DNA of 64,000 bases from Streptomyces caniferus (GTDB lineage: Bacteria > Actinomycetota > Actinomycetes > Streptomycetales > Streptomycetaceae), in the NCBI RefSeq assembly GCF_009811555.1, contig NZ_BLIN01000002.1, positions 744,001-808,000 of the forward strand, written 5' to 3'. Shown piece after piece: positions 53,846 to 63,736 of the stretch. The notes beneath the pieces were generated by a model that made no database searches, had not been told where the DNA came from, and saw only the letters and a program-made list of their open reading frames with translations. The position numbers and the translations under genes are program-made. The first letter of the stretch is position 1, and each line of letters opens with the position of its first letter.

Positions 53846-53890
53846 GGGCCCGAGGCGCGCTCGGGCGGGGAACGGAGTGGTGCGGGCGGC

Positions 53891-55582
53891 TCAGGCGCCG
53901 ACGGGCGCCTTGGCCGCGTCGGTCTCCGCGGCGTCGTCCTGCTGCGCCGCCTCGATCTCGGCCTCGGCCTGGACCAGCGACGGGTTGCGCCAGGAGCTGC
54001 GCACGCCCCAGTAGTAGAAGGCGAGACCGATCAGGGCGACCAGGAGGATGTCCCAGCCCTCCGGCAGATAGCCCTTGCCGCCGAAGTCCTTGCCGCCCAG
54101 GTACGAGACGGCGGCCATGACCAGCAGGTACGCCACCATCCAGGCACCGGCCTTGAGGTGCGGGCGCAGCTCGGCCCACGGCTTGCGGCCCTGGGTCAGC
54201 GGCTTGCCGATCTCGTACCAGGCCCAGACCGGCAGTCCGACGGCCATGATCAGGATGACCTTGCCGGTCAGCGGCCAGCGGCCCCAGTACAGGACCAGCG
54301 ACCCGAAGATCATCGCGACCGGTGCGATGACCGGCATCGCCCGCAGCTTGACCGGGCGCGTGAGGTCCGGCGACAGCCGGCGCAGCGACATCACGGCAAC
54401 CGGGCCGGTGATGTACGAGATGACCGTGGCGACCGAGACGATCTCGGCGAGCGAGCCCCAGCCGCGGAAGACCGCGAGGAACAGGAAGGCGATCGCGAGG
54501 TTGAGCAGCAGCGCCGGACGCGGCACACCGGTCTTCTTGTCCACCTTGCCGAAGATGCCCGGCAGATGGCCGTTCTCCTGCACGCCGTGGATCATGCGCG
54601 AGGTGGTGGCGGCGTAGATCATGCCCGTACCGGACGGCGAGACGAAGGCGTCCGCGTACAGCAGCAGCGCCAGCCAGTTCAGGCCCCAGGCCACCGCGAG
54701 GTCGGCGAGCGGGGAGTTGAAGCCGAGACCGGCCCAGCCACCGCCGGCGGCCAGCTTGTCACCGGGCACCGCCATCAGGAACGCGACCTGCAGGGCGACG
54801 TAGATGACCAGCGCGATCACGATCGACCAGACGACGGCCTTCGGCAGCGACTTGCCCGGGTTGCGGGCCTCGCCGGCCATGTTCAGCGGGGACTGGAAGC
54901 CGTTGTAGGCCCAGACGATGCCGGAGACGGCGACGGCGGTGAAGACCGAGCTCCAGCCGTTGGGCGTGAAGCCGCCGTGGTGGGTGATGTTGCTGGTGTC
55001 GAAGTGCGCCATCATCAGCGCGCTCGCGGTCAGCACCGGGACGACGACCTTGAAGACCGTGATCGCGGTGTTGGTCTTCGCGAAGAGCGTGATCGCGAAC
55101 CAGTTGAGGAAGAAGTAGAAGATCAGCAGGATGCTGGCGAGCCCGACGCCGGTGCCGGTCAGCTCCTTGCCGTCGTAGAGCGCATGCGCCCAGCCGAAGT
55201 CCCAGGAGCTCATGTACTGGACGGAGGCGGTGGCCTCACCCGGGATGACCGAGACGATCGCGATCCAGTTCGCCCAGGCCGCGAGGTATCCGGCGAGCGA
55301 GCCGTGCGAGTACTGGCCGTAGCGGACCATGCCGCCGGCCTTCGGGAACATCGAGCCGAGCTCGGTGTAGGTGAGGGCGATCGTCAGGGCGACGAGCGCG
55401 CCGATGACCCAGGCGAGGATCGCGGCCGGCCCGGCGATGGCAGCGGCGCGTTCGGCCCCGAAGAGCCAGCCGGAGCCGATGATGGACCCGAGACCAGTGG
55501 CGGTCAGGGCGATGGTCCCGAGGGACCGACGGTAATTCGAGTGCGAGTCCTGCTCCGCGCTCGGGGTCTTCGTCGTGCTCAC
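53891..55582 (-). CDS. APC superfamily amino acid permease
   Basis: 563 residues, about twelve to thirteen membrane helices. The first helix has the APC substrate-binding motif GLGSIIGSGWLFG; helix 6 reads GIVWAYNGFQSPLNMAGEARNPG, the other half of the site. I chose the GTG at 55582, with AGGAGACC upstream; the frame is open to 55711 with weaker starts. Compared with YfnA/GabP-type permeases it has a long acidic C-terminal tail (EAEIEAAQQDDAAETDAAKAP). The GntR regulator gene 247 bases upstream on the same strand may control it. Substrate unknown. Confidence 0.92.
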   Translation of the reverse strand: MSTTKTPSAEQDSHSNYRRSLGTIALTATGLGSIIGSGWLFGAERAAAIAGPAAILAWVIGALVALTIALTYTELGSMFPKAGGMVRYGQYSHGSLAGYLAAWANWIAIVSVIPGEATASVQYMSSWDFGWAHALYDGKELTGTGVGLASILLIFYFFLNWFAITLFAKTNTAITVFKVVVPVLTASALMMAHFDTSNITHHGGFTPNGWSSVFTAVAVSGIVWAYNGFQSPLNMAGEARNPGKSLPKAVVWSIVIALVIYVALQVAFLMAVPGDKLAAGGGWAGLGFNSPLADLAVAWGLNWLALLLYADAFVSPSGTGMIYAATTSRMIHGVQENGHLPGIFGKVDKKTGVPRPALLLNLAIAFLFLAVFRGWGSLAEIVSVATVISYITGPVAVMSLRRLSPDLTRPVKLRAMPVIAPVAMIFGSLVLYWGRWPLTGKVILIMAVGLPVWAWYEIGKPLTQGRKPWAELRPHLKAGAWMVAYLLVMAAVSYLGGKDFGGKGYLPEGWDILLVALIGLAFYYWGVRSSWRNPSLVQAEAEIEAAQQDDAAETDAAKAPVGA

Positions 55583-55828
55583 GTGCTTGGTCTCCTGGTC
55601 TTCCCCCGTGCCGTGCACAAACTTCGCCATCGTAAGAGCGAATCGGGGCGTCGGCTTCCCACAGCAGCCCGAAAAAGGCGCCCAGTTGAGGCTCTGTGAG
55701 TTATCCAACACAAGGTTTCAGCCATTTTTTGCCCACGAACCTACGCAAACCGGACGCTCAGCTGAGAACCAGGGGCCGGCTCCATGCGTCTCGCGCACGC
55801 GCAGAGGAGGACAAGGAGCGGTCCCCGG

Positions 55829-56581
55829 CTACTTCACCGGCAGGTGATAGGCGACCCGGTACCGGTCGGCGAGGGTGACGACATCCGCCGTTTCGACCGG
55901 CCGGCCGCCCGCGTAGTACGTCCGCGACACGACCAGCACCGCATGCCCGGGCACCCCGCCCAGCGTCATGGCCTCCTCCGCCAGCGCGGGCCGGGCCCCG
56001 ACCTCCTCGACGACGTTGTCCACCACCACATCGATGGCCGCCATCCGCTCGACCACCCCGCGCCCCGCCAGCGGCCCCTCCTCCGGCAGCATCACGGGCG
56101 TCCGCCCGGTCACCTCCAGCGGCTCCCAGGAGGTCGAGAGCATCGACGGCTCCCCCTCCGCCCGGAAGACATAGCGCGTCCGCATCACCTTGGCGTCCTG
56201 CGAGATCCGCAGCCGGGCTGCGATCGCCGCCGCGGCGGGCTCCTGCTCGCTGTGGGACTCCCAGGTGCCCCGCACCCGCTCGTCCGTCTGCTCCTGCCGG
56301 AACGGCGTACAGCCGCCCGCCGAGTGGAAGCCGACGCGGGCGATGCGGCGCGGCACGGGCTGCTCGCGCACGTAGGTGCCCGACCCCGAGCGGCCCTCGA
56401 CCAGCCCCTCGGCCATCAGGACCTTGCGCGCCTCCAGGGCGACGGTGTCCGAGACGCCGTACTCTTCGCGGATGCGCGCCTGAGAGGGAAGACGGGTATG
56501 CGGGGGCAGCACCCCGTCGACGATCTTCTGACGCAGGTCGCCGGCGACGCGGAGGTACGCGGGCTGCTCACCGAAAGGCAC
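55829..56581 (-). CDS. GntR family regulator with UTRA domain (HutC subfamily)
   Basis: 250 residues. N-terminal winged helix: YLRVAGDLRQKIVDGVLPPHTRLPSQARIREEYGVSDTVALEARKVL. The C-terminal UTRA ligand-binding domain (about 90-245) has the usual RTRYVFRAEGEPSMLSTSWEP pattern. The start is GTG 56581 with GGGAGGGG upstream. It probably responds to an amino acid or sugar-like ligand and may regulate the downstream APC permease; no operator was identified. Confidence 0.92.
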   Translation of the reverse strand: MPFGEQPAYLRVAGDLRQKIVDGVLPPHTRLPSQARIREEYGVSDTVALEARKVLMAEGLVEGRSGSGTYVREQPVPRRIARVGFHSAGGCTPFRQEQTDERVRGTWESHSEQEPAAAAIAARLRISQDAKVMRTRYVFRAEGEPSMLSTSWEPLEVTGRTPVMLPEEGPLAGRGVVERMAAIDVVVDNVVEEVGARPALAEEAMTLGGVPGHAVLVVSRTYYAGGRPVETADVVTLADRYRVAYHLPVK

Positions 56582-56971
56582 ATGCCCCTCCCAACAGCTT
56601 GACAGTCAGCAACAGCGTGGCAACCGCGCGTTGCCGGCCGCAAGCTTGGGCCAGATATTCACCTGATGTGATGAAACCCAGCTCAGCCGGTGTAAACGAC
56701 CGGGACCGGGAACGGCGGGTCCGCGCACCCCCACCCCGCGCCACCCCACCCCTTCCTTCCACCCGGTAGCCGTCGCCCATGCGTGTCACGATCGAAAAGG
56801 GAGCACGGTCGAAGCCGGGCCCGCACGGCACAGGGCACACAGCGGAAGGAAGCGGAAGGAAGGCGGCACGAGCCACCGGCACCGGGACACGGGACCACGG
56901 AGCGCGCGACCAGGGAACGCGGGGCCAGGGAAACGCGGGACGCGGTATCAGGACGGGAAGGAAGGGATGCC
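56582..56971. promoter_or_regulatory. Divergent region between the GntR and LmbE-family genes
   Basis: 390 bases without a convincing gene. The GntR side is less GC-rich and holds TTCACCTGATGTGATGAA near 56658, a weak dyad that could be a GntR-type site. The part before 56972 is a purine-rich GGAA/GGGACC-type low-complexity stretch leading to the ribosome site GGAAGG. Confidence 0.35.
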
Positions 56972-57718
56972 ATGCCCGCCGAACCCCACCTCGCCCCCAT
57001 GCCCGGCAACTGGCAGCGGGCGCTCGCCGTCGTCGCCCACCCCGACGATCTCGAATACGGCGCCGCTGCCGCCATCGCCGAATGGACCGCCGCGGGCCGC
57101 GAGGTCAGCTACCTCCTGGTCACCCGCGGCGAGGCCGGTATCGACGGCCTCGCACCGGCACGGTCCGCCACGGTCCGCGAGGCCGAGCAGCGGGCCGGCG
57201 CCGCATTGGTCGGCGTCCACACCGTCGAGTTCCTCGACCACCACGACGGCACCATCGAGCCCGGCGTGACGCTGCGCCGCGATCTGTCCGCGGCCATCCG
57301 GCGCCACCGCCCCGAGCTGCTGCTCACCCTCAACCACCACGACACCTGGGACGGCGGCCACTGGAACAGCCCGGACCACCGGGTCGTCGGCCGCGCCGTC
57401 CTGGACGCCGCGGGCGACGCCGACAACCGGTGGATCTTCCCCGAGCTCGCCGGCGCCAAGGGCCTGGCGCCCTGGAACGGCGTCCGCTGGGTGGCCGTGG
57501 CGGGCTCCCCGCACCCCACGCACGCCGCCGAGGTCGGCCCCGGCATCGACCGCGCGGTCGCTTCGCTGGCGGCACACGGCGCGTACATCAGGGGCCTGCG
57601 CGGCGCCGAACAGGACCCGCGCGCCTACGCCCGCGGCTTCATCGAGCAGATGCTGCGCAGCGGCGGCGAACGCTACCGCGGCCACCCGGCCACGCTCTTC
57701 CAGCTCTTCCCCCGTTAG
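56972..57718 (+). CDS. PIG-L/LmbE family zinc deacetylase
   Basis: 248 residues. The metal motif is VAHPDDLEYG near residue 22, with the second part in NHHDTWDGGHWNSPDHRVVGRAVLD near 115-140. It belongs to the same superfamily as MshB but lacks the MshB-specific insertion. Substrate unknown; possible roles are deacetylation of an amino sugar or of a natural product. ATG 56972 follows GGAAGGAAGG. Convergent with the methyltransferase gene. Confidence 0.88.
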   Translation: MPAEPHLAPMPGNWQRALAVVAHPDDLEYGAAAAIAEWTAAGREVSYLLVTRGEAGIDGLAPARSATVREAEQRAGAALVGVHTVEFLDHHDGTIEPGVTLRRDLSAAIRRHRPELLLTLNHHDTWDGGHWNSPDHRVVGRAVLDAAGDADNRWIFPELAGAKGLAPWNGVRWVAVAGSPHPTHAAEVGPGIDRAVASLAAHGAYIRGLRGAEQDPRAYARGFIEQMLRSGGERYRGHPATLFQLFPR

Positions 57719-57773
57719 GCGCGCCGCTTCCGCCCGCGGCGGGCACCGGGCGACCGCGCCGGTGCGGGCGTCC

Positions 57774-57791
57774 CCCGGCCGGACGGCCGGG
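57774..57791. terminator. Small hairpin between convergent genes
   Basis: CCCGGCC-GGAC-GGCCGGG forms a seven-bp stem with a four-base loop between the convergent stop codons. It is short for a Streptomyces terminator, so this is tentative. Confidence 0.4.
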
Positions 57792-57807
57792 CGCCGCGCG
57801 AGGCCCC

Positions 57808-58875
57808 TCACCCCTTCCGCGCGACGTAGTACACGTTCAGGATGTCGCCCGGCACCTCCCGGGTCACGACGTCGCCGAACCCCGCCTCCCGGAGCATCCG
57901 CAACGCGGTCTGCCGCCCCCATGCGGTGCCCAGCCCCGCGCCGCCCTCCGCGAGGGAGACGGTCATGCAGGAGAAGACGGACAGCGCGTAGAGGGTGGGC
58001 CCCAAGGGGTGGCCGATGTTCTCGGACAGCTCGCTGGAGGCCGCGATCTCGCCCATCAGGAAGACCCCGTCGTCTCGCAGCCCGTTCGCCACGGCGGCCA
58101 GTGTGCGCGCCGGACGGGCCAGGTCGTGGATCACGTCGAAGGCCGTGATCAGGTCGTAGGAGCCGGCGAGTTCGGCCGTGTCGGCCACCTCGAAGCGGGC
58201 GTTGTCCAGCCCCCACCGTGCAGCCTCCGCGCGCGCCACGGCGATGCCCGCCTCGGAGATGTCCGCCCCCACGAACCGGCTCGCGGGAAAGGCGCGCGCC
58301 AGCAGATTCACGGCACGGCCCTGCCCGGTACCGATGTCCAACGCGTCGATCCCGGACCGCAGTTGGTCCGCGAGGCCCGGCACCAGCGGCGCGATCGTGT
58401 CGATCAGCGCGGCATCATACACCCGCGCCGTCTCCTCCGCCTGCACGTCCTGGAAGTGCGGATACGAGGAGTACGGCACCCCACCGCCGGCCCGGAACGC
58501 CGTGAGGACCTCGTCCTCGACATCGCCCATCATCGCCAAGTACTGCATGAGGGCGGCCATGTTGTCCGTACCCGCGGCCCGGGACAGCGCGGCGGCGTGC
58601 TCGGGCGGCAGCCGGTAGCCGCCGTCCTCCGGCGCGTACTCGACGATGCCGCCGACGGTCATCCCGCCGAGCCACTCCCGTACGTAGCGCTCGTCCAGCC
58701 CGGCCGCCTCGGCGATCCGCGCACTGGTCGCGGGCGGCAGACCCGACATCACGTCGAACAGCCCGGCACGGTGGCCGAGACTGCACAGATGCCCCAGACA
58801 GGAGTCGTTCAGCACCTGGAGCATCCGGCCCGCGAACTCCTCCTGCCGCGCCGCGTCCAGGGTCCGCTCGGTCAT
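57808..58875 (-). CDS. SAM-dependent methyltransferase with N-terminal winged-helix domain
   Basis: 355 residues. The N-terminal ~90 residues are a dimerisation/winged-helix region (GHLCSLGHRAGLFDVMSGLPPATSARIAEAAGLDERYVREWL). A class I fold follows with motif I DIGTGQGRAVNLLA, motif II DISEAGIAVAR and TAFDVIHDLARP. This layout resembles small-molecule O-, C- or N-methyltransferases such as Rv2258c-type proteins. Start ATG 58875 with GGAGGAGG upstream. The substrate cannot be told from context. Confidence 0.87.
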   Translation of the reverse strand: MTERTLDAARQEEFAGRMLQVLNDSCLGHLCSLGHRAGLFDVMSGLPPATSARIAEAAGLDERYVREWLGGMTVGGIVEYAPEDGGYRLPPEHAAALSRAAGTDNMAALMQYLAMMGDVEDEVLTAFRAGGGVPYSSYPHFQDVQAEETARVYDAALIDTIAPLVPGLADQLRSGIDALDIGTGQGRAVNLLARAFPASRFVGADISEAGIAVARAEAARWGLDNARFEVADTAELAGSYDLITAFDVIHDLARPARTLAAVANGLRDDGVFLMGEIAASSELSENIGHPLGPTLYALSVFSCMTVSLAEGGAGLGTAWGRQTALRMLREAGFGDVVTREVPGDILNVYYVARKG

Positions 58876-59189
58876 CGCCGCCTCCTCCTGCCACGCGGAG
58901 TACGGTGCGACTCCCCCGGGGAACGGCGCGACGCGGGCCCACCGCGCCGCCGTCGGCCACACTGCCCCGTGAGTGAACTTTGTCGCCCTTTTACCTTCTT
59001 TCGATGCCAGGCGAAGACCCGGGAGTCTTCAGCGCTCGCTCGCGCCGCCGTCCCGGCCTTCCCTGTGGGCCGTCGGTGGCAAAGTGACCCGCGCCCGCTT
59101 GTGCCTGCCGCCGCCTTCCGCCCCCGCGCCGGACAATCGCCCCGGTCAACACGTACCGAAGCATCTCGGCGGACTGAGGAGAACGGCCC
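58876..59189. promoter_or_regulatory. Divergent region between methyltransferase and carbonic anhydrase
   Basis: 314 bases without a gene. A less GC-rich, pyrimidine-rich patch (TTTTACCTTC around 58990) is the most promoter-like part, but no clear -10/-35 pair was recognised. GAGGAG lies 19 bases before 59190. Confidence 0.3.
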
Positions 59190-59933
59190 ATGGACGGAGC
59201 GGGACACGGACATCCGGATCGCAGAGCGCTGCTCGCGGGCGGCCTGACGGTGGCCACCGCCGCGCTGGCGGGATGCTCGTCGACCGGCGCCGCCCCGGTC
59301 GCGGCGGCCGACGCTTCGTCGTCGCCCCGGCCGACCACGCCCGCCGCGGCCTTCGAGCGGCTGATGGACGGCAATGCGCGCTGGGTGAGCGGCGACCTCC
59401 AGCACCCCGACCGGGACCCGAACCGACGCCAGTTCGTGGCCCAGGAGCAGAAGCCCTTCGGGGCCGTCCTCGCGTGCATCGACTCCCGGGTACCGCCCGA
59501 GCTCCTCTTCGACACCGGGCTGGGCGACCTCTACGTGATGCGCACGGGCGGCGAGGCGGTCGGCCCGGTGGTCACGGGCTCCGTGGAGTACGGGCCCATG
59601 ACCAGCGGAACCCCGCTCGTCGTGGTCCTCGGACACCAGCGCTGCGGCGCCGTCGAGGCGTCGTACAAGTCGCTCCGCGACGGAGAACCCCTGCCGGGCA
59701 ACCTGGAGGCGATCGTCAGAGCGCTGCGGCCGGCGTACGAACAGACGGTGCGCGCCCCCGGCAAGGACCCCGTCGACACCATGGCCCGCGCCCAGGTCAA
59801 GCTGACCGCGGCCGGCCTGCGCACCAACCGGGACCTGGCCCCCCTCGTCGCCAAGGGCGGCCTCGCCGTGGTGGGCGCCTACTACTCCCTCGACAGCGGC
59901 AAGGTGGAAGTCCTCTCCGGCGCACCGTCCTGA
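59190..59933 (+). CDS. Exported lipoprotein beta-carbonic anhydrase
   Basis: 247 residues. Interconverts CO2 and bicarbonate. The zinc site is complete: C96 in ACIDSR with the D98/R100 dyad, then H149 and C152 in GHQRCGA. The N-terminus is a signal peptide with a twin-Arg pair (DRRALLAGG) and lipobox LAGC (C29), so the enzyme should be tethered outside the membrane, possibly by Tat export, which would suit a folded zinc enzyme. No transporter is adjacent. Confidence 0.92.
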   Translation: MDGAGHGHPDRRALLAGGLTVATAALAGCSSTGAAPVAAADASSSPRPTTPAAAFERLMDGNARWVSGDLQHPDRDPNRRQFVAQEQKPFGAVLACIDSRVPPELLFDTGLGDLYVMRTGGEAVGPVVTGSVEYGPMTSGTPLVVVLGHQRCGAVEASYKSLRDGEPLPGNLEAIVRALRPAYEQTVRAPGKDPVDTMARAQVKLTAAGLRTNRDLAPLVAKGGLAVVGAYYSLDSGKVEVLSGAPS

Positions 59934-59993
59934 CCGAAGGGGCGGGCCCGCGCCGACGTCGATGATCTCGTGGCCCCGGCCTCCCCGAGTCGC

Positions 59994-59999
59994 TACGGT
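59994..59999 (+). promoter_or_regulatory. -10 box of a leaderless Uma2 gene promoter
   Basis: TACGGT ends six bases before the ATG at 60006, and no ribosome site is present. Confidence 0.5.
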
Positions 60000-60005
60000 T
60001 GAGCC

Positions 60006-60587
60006 ATGACCGCACTGCCCGACTGGATGCGCCCGCCACGCGCGGAAGGCTGGTTCGCGGAGGACCTGGACCGCCTCCCCGAGGCACCCCGCCACACCGA
60101 GCTCATCGACGGAGCGCTCGTCTTCATGATGTCCCCACAACGGTCGTGGCACGGCCGCCTCGTCACGACCCTCACCGTGGCTCTCATGGACCAGGCCCCC
60201 GGCGGCGTCGAGGTCGAGCGGGAGATGACCATCCGCCTCGACGCCCGCAACCGCCCGGAGCCCGACCTGCTGCTGACCACGGCCCCGTACGAGGCGGACC
60301 GCACCTGGTACGCCCCCGAGGACGTCGTGCTCGTCATCGAGGTCGTCTCGCCCGAATCCGCTCACCGTGACCGGACCGTCAAGCTGCGCAAGTACGCCGA
60401 GGCCGGAATCCCCCACTACTGGTGCATCGAGGACGAGGACTCCGTCCCCGCCGTACACGTCTACGAACTCGACGCACCGACCGGTGCCTACGCCCCGGCA
60501 GGGATCTTCCGCCACGCACTCAAGCGGTCCCGGCCTTTCGAGATCAGCCTCGATCTGGACAAGCTCGCACCGGGCCGCTCCGACTGA
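60006..60587 (+). CDS. Uma2 family (DUF820) endonuclease-fold protein
   Basis: 193 residues. The PD-(D/E)xK nuclease core is visible: EPDLLL, then VVLVIEVVSPES...DRTVKLRKYAEAGIPHYW, giving the Asp, Glu and Lys positions of the fold. Uma2-type proteins are abundant in Streptomyces and cyanobacteria, usually as single genes; whether they cut DNA in vivo is unproven. No restriction or toxin partner lies beside it. Convergent with ychF. Confidence 0.9.
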   Translation: MTALPDWMRPPRAEGWFAEDLDRLPEAPRHTELIDGALVFMMSPQRSWHGRLVTTLTVALMDQAPGGVEVEREMTIRLDARNRPEPDLLLTTAPYEADRTWYAPEDVVLVIEVVSPESAHRDRTVKLRKYAEAGIPHYWCIEDEDSVPAVHVYELDAPTGAYAPAGIFRHALKRSRPFEISLDLDKLAPGRSD

Positions 60588-60633
60588 GGTCACGGTTCCG
60601 TCCGGGTCGGCACCACGACGGCGCGGGAAGCCG

Positions 60634-60666
60634 AAAGGGGCCGGACGACGCGCGTCCGGCCCCTTT
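60634..60666. terminator. Bidirectional terminator between Uma2 and ychF genes
   Basis: A perfect 14-bp stem (60634-60647 with 60653-60666) and the loop ACGCG. A-rich and T-rich ends flank the stem, giving a short T run in either direction. Confidence 0.9.
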
Positions 60667-60710
60667 GCTCTGCACGGTGGCGGCCCACGCCGCCTGCGGC
60701 GTGCGTGCGG

Positions 60711-61799
<1,089 letters not shown>

Positions 61800-62001
61800 G
61801 TGGCGACTCGACTTCCGAACGAGAGGTGGTGGGGTGGGCACGGCCCCGGGAGGGCCGATCCACCAGTCTACGGGGCGGCCGGGCCCGCGCCGCCGCCACC
61901 GGGACCGGCCGCGCCCCGTCCGGCTCCGGGCACGGAACGAATCCGCAACGGGCTCGGCCCAAAGGGCGTGTCCCGTAACCGGTTAATCCCACTTAGCGGC
62001 C

Positions 62002-62007
62002 TACCGT
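62002..62007 (+). promoter_or_regulatory. -10 box of a leaderless DUF6542 gene promoter
   Basis: TACCGT ends six bases before the GTG at 62014. The palindrome TAACCGGTTA lies just upstream at 61976-61985 and could be an operator. Confidence 0.45.
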
Positions 62008-62013
62008 TGCCGG

Positions 62014-62925
62014 GTGGAGCAACACGAAGCGCGCACCCCCCAGCACGGCCCGCCGCGGTCCGTACGACCGCCAGCGGGCCAGGACGCCCGGCTCCCGCGC
62101 CCCGCGGAGGCCGTGGCCCCCGATCCCGACGACGACTTCCTCACCGCGATGCGGGCCTCCGGGTTCGCGTCCGTGCCGGCCTCCGCACCAGCGGTCGTCC
62201 ATGCGGGACGCGGTCCCGCCCAGGCCGGTACGGCGCGGGCACCCGTCCGGGCGCCGCACATCGCCCCCTCACGCGCCCCCGCCCCACCGGAGGGCAGGGA
62301 GTCCGCGACCGTGTACCGGGCGCGCCCGCAGCGCCCCCTGCCGTCCGCACCGCCCGCGCTGCGGCGCCGGATGCCGGCGGCCAGGCTCACCGGCCTCGGC
62401 TGCTGGCTGCTCGCGACACTGGCGCTGCTGGCCTTCGCCTTCCTGGACCGGCTGCTGTTCGGCGGCGCACCGACCCCGTACGGCGTCTGCTATCTGCTGG
62501 TCGGCATCGGCGCGGCGCTCTGGGTCAGGCCGTACGACCTGGTCATCGCGCCGGTCACGCTGCCGATCGCGTTCACGCTCGGTGCGCTGCCGATCCAGCG
62601 CGGCACGGGCGGGTTCGACGGGCTGCTGATGGGCCTCTTCACCGTCCTCGCGCTGAACGCGGGCTGGCTCTACGCCGGCACCCTGGTCAGCGCGCTGCTC
62701 GCGATCGTCCGCCGGGTGCTGATCATCGCCCGGCGTCGGGCCAGCCGACCGGCGAGTCGACCGCAGAGCGGACCGCGCGGTCCGCAGGACCGGCCTGCGG
62801 GGCGGCCGCGGCCGGGGAACCGTCCGCGGCAGGTGGCTCGCCAGCCCGAGCGGCGTAAGCAGCCATCGCGGCCCCCACGATCCCCGCATTGTTCTGCAGC
62901 TGAGCCGGCACGATCTCCGCGCTGA
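62014..62925 (+). CDS. DUF6542 family membrane protein
   Basis: 303 residues from GTG 62014. A ~120-residue Pro/Ala/Arg-rich cytoplasmic tail is followed by four hydrophobic segments (about 125-235) and a ~65-residue basic Arg/Pro tail. No enzymatic motif. The same type of protein lies between ychF and ispH in mycobacteria (Rv1111c). The last 203 bases overlap ppgK on the other strand; the tail coded there is low-complexity and may simply result from loss of an earlier stop. Function unknown. Confidence 0.78.
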   Translation: MEQHEARTPQHGPPRSVRPPAGQDARLPRPAEAVAPDPDDDFLTAMRASGFASVPASAPAVVHAGRGPAQAGTARAPVRAPHIAPSRAPAPPEGRESATVYRARPQRPLPSAPPALRRRMPAARLTGLGCWLLATLALLAFAFLDRLLFGGAPTPYGVCYLLVGIGAALWVRPYDLVIAPVTLPIAFTLGALPIQRGTGGFDGLLMGLFTVLALNAGWLYAGTLVSALLAIVRRVLIIARRRASRPASRPQSGPRGPQDRPAGRPRPGNRPRQVARQPERRKQPSRPPRSPHCSAAEPARSPR

Positions 62926-63598
62926 CGCCCTCGATCAGCGGCAGGAACTTCTCCGCCTTGCGGCTCACCCCGCCGCCGATCACGAACAGCTCGGGCGAGA
63001 AGAGCATCTCCACATGGGCGAGGTACCGCTGGACCCGGTGCGCCCAGTGCTGCCAGCTCAGCTCCTCGTCCTCCTTGGCCTTGGTGGAGGCGCGCTTCTC
63101 GGCGTCGTGGCCGTGCAGCTCGAGGTGGCCGAGCTCGGAGTTGGGCACCAGGCGGCCGTCGGTGAAGACGGCGCTGCCGATGCCCGTGCCGAGGGTGAGC
63201 ACGATGACCGTGCCGGTCCGGCCGCGGCCGGCGCCGAAGCGCAGTTCGGCCAGGCCGGCCGCGTCGGCGTCGTTGAGCACCGTGACGGGGCTGCCGCCGG
63301 CCTCGCCGCCGAGCCGTGCGGTGAGCAGGCCGGCGGCGTCGGTGCCGATCCAGCCCTTGTCGACATTGGCGGCGGTACGGGTCGTCCCGCCGGTGACCAC
63401 ACCGGGGAAGGTCGCACCGACCGGCCCCGACCACCCGAAGTGGTCCACGACCTCTTTGACGCCGTCCGCGACCGCATCCGGGGTGGCCGGATGCGGGGTC
63501 AGCACCTTGTAGCGCTCCTCCGCGAGGTCGCCGCGCTCCAGATCCACCGGGGCACCTTTGATGCCCGATCCGCCGATGTCCACACCGAAGACCTTCAT
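62723..63598 (-). CDS. ppgK: Polyphosphate glucokinase
   Basis: 291 residues, ROK family. Phosphate-binding VFGVDIGGSGIKGAPVDLERG at the N-terminus; catalytic Asp in NDADAAGLAE; LGTGIGSAVFTDGRLVPNSELGH; and the C-terminal FVIGGGVSRKAEKFLP. The polyphosphate/ATP-glucokinase type is marked by the pattern after the second phosphate loop (GHDAEKRASTKAKEDEELSW). It phosphorylates glucose with polyphosphate or ATP. The ATG at 63598 lies 121 bases after the ispH stop. The last ~45 residues (Ala/Pro-rich) are encoded opposite the DUF6542 gene tail and are probably dispensable. Confidence 0.93.
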   Translation of the reverse strand: MKVFGVDIGGSGIKGAPVDLERGDLAEERYKVLTPHPATPDAVADGVKEVVDHFGWSGPVGATFPGVVTGGTTRTAANVDKGWIGTDAAGLLTARLGGEAGGSPVTVLNDADAAGLAELRFGAGRGRTGTVIVLTLGTGIGSAVFTDGRLVPNSELGHLELHGHDAEKRASTKAKEDEELSWQHWAHRVQRYLAHVEMLFSPELFVIGGGVSRKAEKFLPLIEGVSAEIVPAQLQNNAGIVGAAMAAYAARAGEPPAADGSPAAAAPQAGPADRAVRSAVDSPVGWPDAGR

Positions 63599-63684
63599 GG
63601 GGAAAAGGCTAGGCGTCGGCGGGGCGGCTCGCCCCCGGGATGCACCGACCGGTGTCCCGGCGGACGCAGCGGGGGCGGCGGGTG

Positions 63685-63736
63685 TCAGCCCTCGGTGGCG
63701 GGTCCGGCCCGCGCGGGCCTCAGCTCTCGGTGGCGG
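63685..63736. repeat. Duplicated ispH 3' end flanking a palindrome
   Basis: The 17 bases at 63720-63736 (end of ispH with its stop) recur at 63685-63701 with one mismatch; between them is the 14-base palindrome GGCCCGCGCGGGCC (63706-63719). The hairpin may serve as ispH terminator. Confidence 0.75.
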
